This document shows positions 35,272 to 42,425 of a DNA stretch of 64,000 nt, in pieces. Source of the stretch: Amycolatopsis balhimycina FH 1894. Its GTDB lineage: Bacteria; Actinomycetota; Actinomycetes; Mycobacteriales; Pseudonocardiaceae. The stretch spans positions 9,375,508 to 9,439,507 of the forward strand of contig NZ_KB913037.1 in assembly GCF_000384295.1 (NCBI RefSeq). Direction: 5' to 3'. The notes below the pieces were generated by a model that had not been told where the DNA came from, searched no databases, and saw only the letters and a list, made by a program, of their open reading frames with translations. Within the stretch, counting starts at the first letter, position 1. Each line of letters begins with the position of its first letter. The translations under genes were made by a program, and so were the position numbers.

Positions 35272-36210
35272 CTAACGCGACGCGCCCGCACGTTCCACCA
35301 GCTCGGCGGTCGCCTCCCACAGGCGCCGCTCGCGTTCGCCGTCGTGGGCGAGCGGCTGTACCTCGGTCAGCTTGGTCTTCACTACGAACGCGCCGTCGCG
35401 CAGGTGTGCCCACTTGTCGTCGAGGGCCATCGCGGCCAGCAGCGGCCCCGAGCGCCGCGGCGTCGATACGCCCGGAATCCGGCCCAACGCGCGGCTGATC
35501 GCCTGGAACGCCGCGGGAGCGCCGCGGCCCAGCGCGGTGCCGGGCATCCAGCCCGGTTCGAACACCGACACGCTGATCCCGGCGCCGGCGCGACGCTGCA
35601 GCTCGTGGGCGTAGTACAGGATCGCCAGCTTGGCGTTGGAGTAGGCGGTGCCGGAGACAGCCATGCCCGGGGCCTGCTCACCGGTAGCCGGGCGGGCGAG
35701 CTCGACGGGGTCGGCCCACTCGGCCTCGGCCACGCCCAGCAGCTTGCGCCAGAAGTTGGCGTGATAGGTGTTCGAGCCGAGCAGCACGACCCGCGCCGGG
35801 GCGGTGAACGAGCCGAGCAGGTCGCCGATCAGCTGGGCGTGCGCCAGGTAGTTGACGGCGAAAGTCAGCTCGTAGCCGTCCGACGAGGCCTGACGGGTGT
35901 CGGCGGACATGGTGCCGGCGTTGGCGACCAGCGCGCGCAGCGGTCGGACGACACCGTCGGTGAGCAGGCCGCGCGCGGTGGCCGCGGCGGCACGGACGCC
36001 GGCCAGGCTCGCCAGGTCACAGCCGATCTCGTGGACGCGCGCGCCGAGGGCACGGGCCTCGTCGGCGACTGCGGTCAGGTCCCGCCCCGCACGGCCGGCC
36101 AAGAGCAGGTCAGGTCGCTGTTCCCTGGGGCGGTCGGCCATGGCCAGCACGGCGTGGCGGCCCAGGTTGCGGGTCGGGCCGGCGATCAGAACGGTTCCGG
36201 GTTCGGTCAT
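35272..36210 (-). CDS. Short-chain dehydrogenase/reductase, retinol-dehydrogenase-like
   Basis: 312 residues. Cofactor motif VLIAGPTRNLGRHAVLAM, an altered T-G-x-x-x-G-x-G (Gly to Pro/Arg changes), ALVANAGTMS as the N-A-G block, LLGSNTYH in the catalytic-serine strand, and Y-S-N-A-K carrying Tyr and Lys. The C-terminal EPGWMPGTALGRGAP region matches the light-dependent protochlorophyllide/retinol dehydrogenase branch. Divergent from the XRE regulator at 36314. Confidence 0.88.
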   Translation of the reverse strand: MTEPGTVLIAGPTRNLGRHAVLAMADRPREQRPDLLLAGRAGRDLTAVADEARALGARVHEIGCDLASLAGVRAAAATARGLLTDGVVRPLRALVANAGTMSADTRQASSDGYELTFAVNYLAHAQLIGDLLGSFTAPARVVLLGSNTYHANFWRKLLGVAEAEWADPVELARPATGEQAPGMAVSGTAYSNAKLAILYYAHELQRRAGAGISVSVFEPGWMPGTALGRGAPAAFQAISRALGRIPGVSTPRRSGPLLAAMALDDKWAHLRDGAFVVKTKLTEVQPLAHDGERERRLWEATAELVERAGASR

Positions 36211-36313
36211 GGCGCCAGCCTGCGGGAACGTCTCGGCGGCAACCAGTCGTCCGGTTTTCGTAGGACTGCCAGGGCCACGACAACCCGGTCCGGACCGGCG
36301 CACACTGGAGCCC

Positions 36314-37159
36314 GTGGAAACGTGGGAGTTCGGCCGGACGGTACGCCGCTGGCGCGACCGGACGGCACCCGAGGTCGTTGGCGTGCCGGTCGGCCGGCGG
36401 CGCCGGGCCACCGGGTTGCGCCGCGAGGAACTGGCCGCGCTCGCCGGCATCTCGGCCGACTACCTGACCCGCCTCGAGCAGGGGCGCGCGACCGCACCGT
36501 CGGCGCAGGTGGCGGAGTCGCTGGCCCGAGCGCTGCGGCTGTCCGACACCGAACGCGACCTGCTCTACCGGCTGGCCGGGCACGCCGCGCCCGGCCCGGA
36601 TATCGTGCCGTCGCGGGTCCCTTCGAGCGTGCAACGGCTGCTCGACCGGCTCTCGCACACCCCGGTGGTCGTGTATGACGCGAGTTGGACACTCGTGCTG
36701 GCCAACGCGCCCTACGACGCGCTCATGGGCGACACGACCGCCTGGCGCGGCCTGGAACGCAACGCTGTCTGGCGCAACGTCGCCCGCCTGCCCTCCAGGG
36801 TCGTGCACACCCCGCAGGAGCGGGCCGAGCACGAAGCTCGGCTCGTGGCCGACCTGCGCCTGACGGCCTCGCGCTACCCCGCCGACCGCACCCTGCGACG
36901 CTTGATCACCGACCTGGTCTCCGGCAGTCCGCGCTTCGCCGAACTCTGGGACGGCGAGGCCCCACCGCCCCCGGCCGACCCGTCCCGGCGCAAGACCATC
37001 GACCACCCGGAGGCCGGCCCGATCACCCTCGACTGCGACACGCTGTTCGTCGTCCTGGACGACCTGCGCATAAGCGTTTACACCGCCGAGCCCGGCACCG
37101 AGGACGCCGACCGCCTGGCCCTCGCCGTCGTCCTGGGCACTCAGGCGCTACAACTCTGA
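36314..37159 (+). CDS. XRE-family regulator with MmyB-like ligand domain (second copy of this arrangement)
   Basis: 281 residues from GTG 36314; no ATG fits before the helix-turn-helix. It reads RATGLRREELAALAGISADY, then LTRLEQGRATAPSAQVAESL at about 33-72, followed by the MmyB-like domain with RLLDRLSHTPVVVYDASWTL and the terminal H-P-E-A-G-P-I-T-L-D-C-D-T-L motif. Same family and orientation to an SDR as the gene at 29565. Probably controls the divergent SDR. Confidence 0.92.
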   Translation: METWEFGRTVRRWRDRTAPEVVGVPVGRRRRATGLRREELAALAGISADYLTRLEQGRATAPSAQVAESLARALRLSDTERDLLYRLAGHAAPGPDIVPSRVPSSVQRLLDRLSHTPVVVYDASWTLVLANAPYDALMGDTTAWRGLERNAVWRNVARLPSRVVHTPQERAEHEARLVADLRLTASRYPADRTLRRLITDLVSGSPRFAELWDGEAPPPPADPSRRKTIDHPEAGPITLDCDTLFVVLDDLRISVYTAEPGTEDADRLALAVVLGTQALQL

Positions 37160-37240
37160 GCACGAAGGAGAAAGCGGCTGGGCCCCGACCGCGCCGGCTG
37201 CTGCGGTGCTCGGGTCGGCTGCCCGGCACCGCCGCGCGAG

Positions 37241-37810
37241 TCACGCCCGGACCGCACCGGTGGCGGACCCCACGAGCGTGACCGGCCAGCGAACCTCCTC
37301 GGGCTCGTCCCCTTTGCGGAGGCGCGAAAGAATGTCCAGCTGCCCGTCGGTCAACCGTCCGCCGGTGGCGATACAGCCGCGCACGACGGACATCACCTCG
37401 TCGTTGGCGGATCCCGGGTGAAGGTCCCGCTCCCACAGCTTCAGCGCGTGCATGGCCGCGCGGCGCGACACGTTCGGGGTTGACGCGTACCAGTGCCCAC
37501 CCATCCTGCTCGGTGGCGGCTCGCCGGGTGAGGGCACCCGCCGACCGAGCCGCTTCTGCCGCACGCGCGAGCTGACGTACGAAACGGCCTCCGCGCGCCA
37601 CACAGCACGGCTGGCCTCCAACGCCTCCAGCGCCCGCAACAGAGCCGATTCGTGCTGCTGATACGGACCGGCCAGCTCACCGAGAAAGCTCAGTGTCGCC
37701 CGGTGGCCGGTCGGGTGGTACAAGCGCACACACGAACACAACGCCGCGACCCGCCGGCCGTGCGCCAGCCGCCGGTCACGCACCCTGCGCGCCCGCTCGG
37801 TGAACCCCAT
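37241..37810 (-). CDS. Conserved-looking hypothetical protein, 189 residues
   Basis: From ATG 37810. Not recognised. It is basic in the first third (RARRVRDRRLAHGRRVAALC), with aromatic and histidine residues around LYHPTGH and WYASTPNVS, and a C-terminal half LHPGSANDEVMSVVRG, GRLTDGQLDILSRLRKG. No signal peptide or membrane segment. It has no close partner: 81 bases from the XRE gene (convergent) and divergent from the structured leader of the nitrilase-like gene. Frame length and codon use support a real gene. Confidence 0.6.
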   Translation of the reverse strand: MGFTERARRVRDRRLAHGRRVAALCSCVRLYHPTGHRATLSFLGELAGPYQQHESALLRALEALEASRAVWRAEAVSYVSSRVRQKRLGRRVPSPGEPPPSRMGGHWYASTPNVSRRAAMHALKLWERDLHPGSANDEVMSVVRGCIATGGRLTDGQLDILSRLRKGDEPEEVRWPVTLVGSATGAVRA

Positions 37811-37901
37811 CAGCCAACACTACCGATCACCACGGCTTCGGACGCCCGTTGGCCGTCGAGCGAGCGTCACCCTGATCGTGATGTGCCGTGCTAACGTGAT
37901 C

Positions 37902-38036
37902 TCCGGCGTGGCTCACGCCGGACCTCCATCGACTGTCCCCAGCACAGTCTTGAACGGAGGCAAAGGGACTTTCGTCTCGGGTCGCTGTCCTTGTCCGTCC
38001 GTCTCGGACGTAGTGATCGCTGGGGGACCTCCGTTC
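37902..38036 (+). ncRNA. Structured 5' leader, candidate cis-regulatory RNA
   Basis: Four perfect stems follow each other upstream of the nitrilase-like gene: TCCGGCGTG-gct-CACGCCGGA (37902-37922); GACTGT/ACAGTC (37931-37949); a long-range stem GAACGGAGG (37952-37960) with CCTCCGTTC (38028-38036); and, enclosed by it, CGTCCG-tct-CGGACG (37996-38010). The long-range stem closes 8 bases before the GGAAGGG ribosome-binding site, which suits a switch on translation. No known riboswitch core is recognised. Confidence 0.4.
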
Positions 38037-38055
38037 GAGCCGCGGAAGGGCCTTG

Positions 38056-39060
38056 ATGACAGCGAACAAGAACTTCAAACGCCGGGTTCGCGCCCGTGCG
38101 GCCAAGACCGGCCAGTCCTACACGACTGCTCTCCGGCACTTCCGGCAGGCTCCGGCGGGAGACCTCATGGCGGAGCCGAAACAGCTGCGATTGGCCGTGG
38201 CACAGACCATCCTGCGCGAAGATCCCCGCGACAGCGCGGGGCTGCGGGACAGCGGGCGCGACATACGCCGGCTGATGCGCGAGGCCCACGAGGCGGGCGC
38301 GGCACTCGTGCACTTCCCCGAAGGCGTGACCTGTTCTCCCCACAAGCGGGTCATGTCCGTCGAGGGCCCGGACAAGGTCGGGCCGGCGGACTGGAACCGG
38401 TTCGAGTGGAATGTGCTGCGCCAGGAGTTGGCCGCGATTGCGGAAGCGGCCCGAGAACTCAGGCTCTGGACTGTTCTGGGCTCGGTGCATCGCCTGACAC
38501 CCCCGCACCGCCCGCACAACAGCTTGTACGTGATCTCCGACCGGGGCGAGGTGGTCACGCGTTACGACGAGCGCATGTTGTCGAACACGAAGGTGACCCA
38601 CATGTACACGCCGGGATCGGCTCCCGTGACCTTCGGCATCGACGGGCTGCGGTTCGGGCTCCTGCTCGGCATGGAGGTCCACTTTCCCGAGCTGTTCATC
38701 GAGTACGAACGGCTCGACGTCGATTGCGTCCTGTTCTCGACAGCCGGGCCGGGCCGGCAAACCGACGACGGGTCCTTCGCCACCCAGGCGCAGGCACACG
38801 CAGCCACCAACAGCTACTGGGTCAGCTATGCCGGTCCTGCGCAGGACGCGGTCTCCGGCGCACCGTCCGGCGTGATCTCCCCCGCAGGGCGATGGGTCGC
38901 TCGCTGCATCGAGGACGGGAAGCCGTCGATGACGATCGTCGATCTCGACAGCGGTCCCCGGAACTTCGCACGACTGTGCCGGCGCACAGCACGCTCGGGC
39001 GTCTACGACCCGCACTTCGTCCAGGACGACCACAGGAGCGACGACCGTCGCGTGTTCTAG
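38056..39060 (+). CDS. Nitrilase-superfamily protein lacking catalytic Lys and Cys
   Basis: 334 residues from ATG 38056 (GGAAGGG five bases before). Residues 1-33 are a short basic helical module (NFKRRVRARAAKTGQSYTTA) seen at the front of various actinobacterial proteins. The rest follows the carbon-nitrogen hydrolase fold: the glutamate is present in VHFPEGVT, but the lysine position (Y-D-K-x-x-L) reads YDERML and the nucleophile (I-C-Y-D-x-R-F-P-E) reads LLGMEVHFPE, so two of three catalytic residues are gone. It may be a binding or regulatory pseudo-enzyme. Convergent with the operon at 39117-40747. Confidence 0.75.
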   Translation: MTANKNFKRRVRARAAKTGQSYTTALRHFRQAPAGDLMAEPKQLRLAVAQTILREDPRDSAGLRDSGRDIRRLMREAHEAGAALVHFPEGVTCSPHKRVMSVEGPDKVGPADWNRFEWNVLRQELAAIAEAARELRLWTVLGSVHRLTPPHRPHNSLYVISDRGEVVTRYDERMLSNTKVTHMYTPGSAPVTFGIDGLRFGLLLGMEVHFPELFIEYERLDVDCVLFSTAGPGRQTDDGSFATQAQAHAATNSYWVSYAGPAQDAVSGAPSGVISPAGRWVARCIEDGKPSMTIVDLDSGPRNFARLCRRTARSGVYDPHFVQDDHRSDDRRVF

Positions 39061-39088
39061 AGGTTTCGGCTCGTTCGTCGTCGTGCCG

Positions 39089-39122
39089 CCCTGACGCCTG
39101 CCGGTACGGCGGGACGTCAGGG
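39089..39122. terminator. Hairpin between convergent transcription units
   Basis: CCCTGACG (39089-39096) pairs with CGTCAGGG (39115-39122); inside, GCC-GGTAC-GGC forms a smaller helix. It lies in the 56-base gap between two stops and just overlaps the last codon of the minus-strand gene. Confidence 0.55.
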
Positions 39123-39308
39123 GGCATCGTCCTCTTCGTCGTGGGCGGGGTCGTCGCGGCCGGCCGCCTCACCGGCCGCCTGATCGGTGAATTCGCGAGG
39201 CGATTGGGGTCGCTCCGAGTCGGATCCTCCCCGCCTCAAGTCCTCGATCCGGGCACGAAGCTCGTCGGCCCGCTGTCGCCGGCGATCGTCTTCGGTGGGC
39301 TCATGCAT
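39117..39308 (-). CDS. Small acidic hydrophilic protein, last gene of a four-gene operon
   Basis: 63 residues from ATG 39308, ten bases after the stop of the HExxE gene. All-hydrophilic: MHEPTEDDRRRQRADELRAR, then IEDLRRGGSDSERP and a tail GRDDPAHDEEDDAP. The centre is a charged helix, likely coiled coil, and the tail is disordered. No family recognised. Its helical part resembles the C-terminal helix of the preceding gene (RAQSLRAHIEGLREDRQS), so the two may interact or derive from a duplication. Confidence 0.55.
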   Translation of the reverse strand: MHEPTEDDRRRQRADELRARIEDLRRGGSDSERPQSPREFTDQAAGEAAGRDDPAHDEEDDAP

Positions 39309-39318
39309 ACGAGCCAGC

Positions 39319-40155
39319 CTAGGACTGCCGATCCTCGCGGAGCCCTTCGATGTGGGCACGCAGCGATTGCGCACGCGCGGAGGACGCCTCCTCCGACGAG
39401 CCGGCCGCCGTGATCGCCCTGGTGAGGCGGGAGTTCTCCGGCTCGAGGGTGGACAGCCGCCGCGTTTCCGGCCTGGCTGCGTCGATCATCTCGCGCAGGC
39501 TGCGGTTCGCCCGGGCCAGCACGCCCAAGTCCGGGAACTTCGGCTCGGTCCCGAAGAACGTCTCCTGGAACCAGTGGTCGCTCACCGGATCGTGCCAGCT
39601 GAGGTATCCGCCGGGAAGTACCTGCCGCGGCTCGGTGAGCCGGCCGTTGAAGCTGTACCGGACGCCGTCGTGCCGCACCGGGTCGAAGTAGCGCGGCGTG
39701 TAGAAGTCGGACACCAGGACGTCGTTGACGGTGTAGGCGAAAGCATCGTCTTCCGAGGGATCACAGACCTCGACGAGAAACTCGACGCGTCCCTGTCCGG
39801 GCTTCGGTGACGGATCGGCCATCAGGCGATTGCCGAACGGATCGGCGAGCATCTCGAGGGTCTCGTGACTCGCGGTCAGCGACCAGCTCGAACCCGCCTC
39901 GACGAGGGCGAACGGCTGGCCGTTCTGGTCGGTGTGGAAACCCGCGGCGTCTTTGACATCCGCGACGACGATGACGGGCCAGTACCCGAGGGGCACCGCT
40001 TCCAGGCTGTCGAACCCGTCGACCGTCGCGCGCACTTTCCAGATCGGAGCGAAATCGCGCGTTACCTGCTTCTGGAGCGCTGAGGCGACCCGAAGGATCT
40101 CCGGCGTCGGCACGCCGGCGTCATCCGAGACCAACGCGACTTGTCTGATGAGCAT
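39319..40155 (-). CDS. Putative metal-dependent protein with HExxE motif
   Basis: 278 residues. The central motif SLTASHETLEMLADPFGNRL has His97, Glu98 and Glu101, which looks like a metal site of a peptidase-like active centre. Other landmarks are VDGFDSLEAVPLGYWPVIVV, HTDQNGQPFALVEAG, VEVCDPSEDD, VSDFYTPRYFDP and GGYLSWHDPVSDHWFQETFF. I recall similar S-H-E-x-x-E-M-x-x-D-P proteins as uncharacterised in several phyla. The last 70 residues are helical. No signal peptide. Third gene of the operon, 21 bases after the DUF1036 gene. Confidence 0.65.
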   Translation of the reverse strand: MLIRQVALVSDDAGVPTPEILRVASALQKQVTRDFAPIWKVRATVDGFDSLEAVPLGYWPVIVVADVKDAAGFHTDQNGQPFALVEAGSSWSLTASHETLEMLADPFGNRLMADPSPKPGQGRVEFLVEVCDPSEDDAFAYTVNDVLVSDFYTPRYFDPVRHDGVRYSFNGRLTEPRQVLPGGYLSWHDPVSDHWFQETFFGTEPKFPDLGVLARANRSLREMIDAARPETRRLSTLEPENSRLTRAITAAGSSEEASSARAQSLRAHIEGLREDRQS

Positions 40156-40176
40156 TTCATTCCTCCGTCGTTCACC

Positions 40177-40536
40177 TCAGCCGGTCAGGGTCATGGTGAA
40201 GTCGTCGTGGTCGCCGACGTCGAAAGCGCGGAACCCGACAACCCTGGACGCTGATGTCCCGATGCCGAGGCAGTGGTTGAACGCCTCGTCGGTCACATAG
40301 ACATTGACCGGGCCGGCCCAGACGAACGACCGCGAAGCGTTCTCGGCGTAGAAGTACCAGAACCGGTTGTGAACATCGTCGAGGTCGTTGGCGTAAACCG
40401 TGACACAGGACCCGGGAACGATGTGGAACCAGCCGATCGTCTGCCAGTCCTTGCCCTCGCCGCCGCAGGCACCGGGACTGTGGAACATGTAGGCGACCCA
40501 TACGTCTTCGTTGTGACTGTTGCAGAACCTGAGCAT
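40177..40536 (-). CDS. DUF1036-family protein
   Basis: 119 residues from ATG 40536, with GAGGA about eight bases upstream. The pattern LRFCNSHNEDVWVAYMFHSP, W-x-x-I-G-W-F-H-I-V-P-G-S-C-V-T-V, then F-W-Y-F-Y-A-E-N is that of DUF1036 proteins, small beta-rich modules with conserved cysteines and tryptophans. In proteobacteria they are often secreted or membrane-bound; this copy has no signal peptide. Function unknown. It lies between the 69-residue gene and the HExxE gene with gaps of 1 and 21 bases, so all are cotranscribed. Confidence 0.75.
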   Translation of the reverse strand: MLRFCNSHNEDVWVAYMFHSPGACGGEGKDWQTIGWFHIVPGSCVTVYANDLDDVHNRFWYFYAENASRSFVWAGPVNVYVTDEAFNHCLGIGTSASRVVGFRAFDVGDHDDFTMTLTG

Positions 40537-40537
40537 C

Positions 40538-40747
40538 CTATTTTTCCTCACCGGCGCCGGAAACGGGCAGCTTGTACGACGCTCGGCGCACAGCCGACGC
40601 CTCGATTCCGAGCGCGTCGTGTTCGGACGCGCTCTGGAAGCCGGCTCGGTGAACGGCGACACCGGCACGCGCACCGGCGGTTTCGGATGTGACACCCAGG
40701 GCGACGTGATCCTCGGCGAGAGGTGGTTTCTCCGGGTTTACGGCCAT
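40538..40747 (-). CDS. Small protein, first gene of the DUF1036/HExxE operon
   Basis: 69 residues from ATG 40747, preceded by a good site (GAGAGAGGAAAA). It starts MAVNPEKPPLAEDHVALGVT and ends ASYKLPVSGAGEEK, is rich in Ala, Gly, Val and Glu, has no membrane segment and no cysteine. No family recognised. A leader of this length ahead of a compact operon could be a peptide precursor or antitoxin-like partner, but nothing in the sequence decides this. The stop is one base before the next start codon. Confidence 0.5.
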   Translation of the reverse strand: MAVNPEKPPLAEDHVALGVTSETAGARAGVAVHRAGFQSASEHDALGIEASAVRRASYKLPVSGAGEEK

Positions 40748-40928
40748 GACGTTTTCCTCTCTCGACGACGCCGCGAATCGAACCGGGGTGCCGTCGACCT
40801 CACGGACGCTTGCCGGTTGATTGTTGAGTCGGAAGCCGAGGCGAACCTGTGTCGCTACGCCGAAGCATTCATCCGTTTGGATTAACGCTCTACGACGTGG
40901 AGATCAAAGCTCCGCACAGCGCGCGGAA
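40748..40928. other. Upstream region of the four-gene operon, no gene
   Basis: About 180 bases between the operon start and the 15-bp hairpin at 40929. It should hold the operon promoter on the minus strand; no convincing -35/-10 pair or operator was seen. Confidence 0.4.
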
Positions 40929-40962
40929 GTGGCCGGACCGTCCCCGCGGACGGTCCGGCCAC
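40929..40962. terminator. Perfect 15-bp hairpin, terminator of the DUF1330 gene
   Basis: GTGGCCGGACCGTCC - CCGC - GGACGGTCCGGCCAC, no mismatch, four-base loop. It lies about 95 bases past the DUF1330 stop and insulates that transcript from the operon promoter beyond. Confidence 0.8.
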
Positions 40963-41056
40963 TGCTTGATCCGGTCTCGTGAGACTTCGGCGAAGCGTCG
41001 ATCCGATCAAGCTTCGAAGACGACCACGCTTCGGTGAAGATCCGGCTGGACCTCGG

Positions 41057-41353
41057 TCAGTCGATGCCTTCGACGATGCGGAAGTCGCGCTCGAAGCCGT
41101 CGGGGAGTGCGGCCAGCGCCTCCTGGTAGGCCGCACTCTCGTATGCGGCGACCGCCTGTTCGAAGCTGTCGAACTCGATCAGGACGACGCGCTCGGCGAT
41201 TCCGGCTTCGTGTGCGACGACCCGGCTGCCACCGCGGGCGAACGTCCGCCCGCCTGCGGCCTTGACGGCCGGACGGGCCAGCTCGTTGTAAGCAGCCAGC
41301 TTCTCAGGGTCTGTGATGGTGGGGTAGACGCTGACCCAGTAGCCCTTGGGCAT
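41057..41353 (-). CDS. DUF1330 family protein
   Basis: 98 residues. It follows the DUF1330 pattern closely: KGYWVSVYPTITDPEKLAAY, GGRTFARGG, then RVVLIEFDSFEQAVAAYESA, Y-Q-E-A-L and a final RDFRIVEG. This is a dimeric alpha-beta barrel of the kind found in monooxygenase-like and stress proteins; reaction unknown. Upstream is the broken end of a membrane transporter gene, so its original neighbourhood has been disturbed. Confidence 0.88.
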   Translation of the reverse strand: MPKGYWVSVYPTITDPEKLAAYNELARPAVKAAGGRTFARGGSRVVAHEAGIAERVVLIEFDSFEQAVAAYESAAYQEALAALPDGFERDFRIVEGID

Positions 41354-41386
41354 GGAACCTCCAGTGTGGGGATGAGCACATCTGAC

Positions 41387-41560
41387 TTACGGGTTGGTCT
41401 CGGACGAGCATCGGCGGGCGAGAGCGAGGCTTGTCAGCGTAATGATCGCCATGGCGCCGATGCCGACCAGCGCCGCGGTGGTGTAGGCGTTGTCGTCGGG
41501 GAAGAGGTGGCCGGGCCGGTGCCCGCGGCGAGGATCAGGCCGCCGATCAGGACCTGGTGC
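41387..41560 (-). pseudogene. C-terminal end of an MFS-type transporter, frameshifted
   Basis: The last 40 codons read GHLFPDDNAYTTAALVGIGA, then MAIITLTSLALARRC, a final membrane helix and basic tail as in drug-efflux MFS proteins. Just upstream, a second hydrophobic stretch (HQVLIGGLILAAGTG) lies in another frame, indicating a single-base lesion near 41515. Everything before about 41560 is replaced by a transposase fragment. Confidence 0.5.
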
Positions 41561-41803
41561 GCGGCCCACGACATCGAGCTGGTCTACACACCTGCCAACG
41601 CGTTGTGGCTGAACTGGATCGAGTGCGAATTCACCGCCGTCCGCTACTTCACACTAGACGGCAGCGACTACCCCAGCCACGCCGCTCAGGTAGCCGCCAT
41701 CGCCGGCTACCTCCGCCGGCGCAACCGCCACTGCCACCCCAAACGCCACTTCGCCGTCAACTCCAAGATCCACCGCCCCGACAACCTACTCGACGTTGCT
41801 TGA
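41561..41803 (+). pseudogene. 3' end of an IS630-family transposase
   Basis: About 80 codons: AAHDIELVYTPANALWLNWI, then E-C-E-F-T-A-V-R-Y-F and a basic tail HCHPKRHFAVNSKIHRPDNL. W-L-N-W-I-E carries the third catalytic glutamate of IS630 enzymes. The first two thirds of the element are absent; it is a different IS630 type from the complete copy at 11457-12699. The insertion or deletion broke the transporter gene at its left. Confidence 0.75.
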
Positions 41804-41810
41804 TGAAGCA

Positions 41811-42425
41811 CTAGGCCGGTGGGTCGGGGAGGGGGTATTCGTGGATGAGGGCACGGATGTCCTGGACGGGTTCGTCGGTCGCGGCCCATTTGGCGCGGAT
41901 GCGGTCGAGGTAGGAGCGGACGGTGGGGATGGCGATGCCGAGGCGGCGGGCGGTGGCGGCCAGGGTGCTGCCGGTGCCGTAGAGGTAGAGGACCTGGAGT
42001 TCCTGCGGGGACAGTTCGGGTGGGTCGTCGTTGATGAGGGTCATGAGTTCGGTGGTCAGCGCCAAGTGTCCGGTGTGGACGGTGCGGATGGCGTCGATGA
42101 GCTTGTCGGCATCGTCGTCTTTGATGAGGTAGCCGGAGGCGCCGGCGCGGATGGTGGCGCGGACGTGGCGGCGGTCGCCGTGTACGGAGATGACCAGGAC
42201 GGCGGCGCCGGTGGCGCGCAGGGCGATGACGTTGGCGTCGGGGTGGGTGCCGTCCTCCAGCTGCAGGTCGAGCAGGACGACATCGGGGCCGGCGGCCTGA
42301 GCGGCGAGGTAGCCGGCGACGGTGGTGGCGGTGTGCACGAGGGTGATGTCGGTGGTGTCGGCGAGCAGGGCGCGCAGACCGGCGGGGACGAGTTTGTCAT
42401 TGTCGATGACGGCGATCCGGATCAT
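41811..42425 (-). CDS. Response regulator, NarL/LuxR type
   Basis: 204 residues from ATG 42425, which overlaps the kinase stop (ATGA). The receiver domain has acidic residues near 8-10 (VIDND), the phosphoacceptor Asp53 in VVLLDLQL and the lysine in YLIKDDD. The DNA-binding part (LSPQELQVLYLYGTGSTLAA, T-A-R-R-L-G-I-A-I-P-T-V-R-S-Y-L) is a LuxR-like helix-turn-helix with an unusual turn. Partner of the kinase at 42422. Confidence 0.9.
   Translation of the reverse strand: MIRIAVIDNDKLVPAGLRALLADTTDITLVHTATTVAGYLAAQAAGPDVVLLDLQLEDGTHPDANVIALRATGAAVLVISVHGDRRHVRATIRAGASGYLIKDDDADKLIDAIRTVHTGHLALTTELMTLINDDPPELSPQELQVLYLYGTGSTLAATARRLGIAIPTVRSYLDRIRAKWAATDEPVQDIRALIHEYPLPDPPA

Noticed and set aside
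39117..40747. Reading the four-gene operon as a gas-vesicle or phage-tail cluster
   Set aside because: No GvpA-like, sheath or baseplate motif is present in any of the four proteins.
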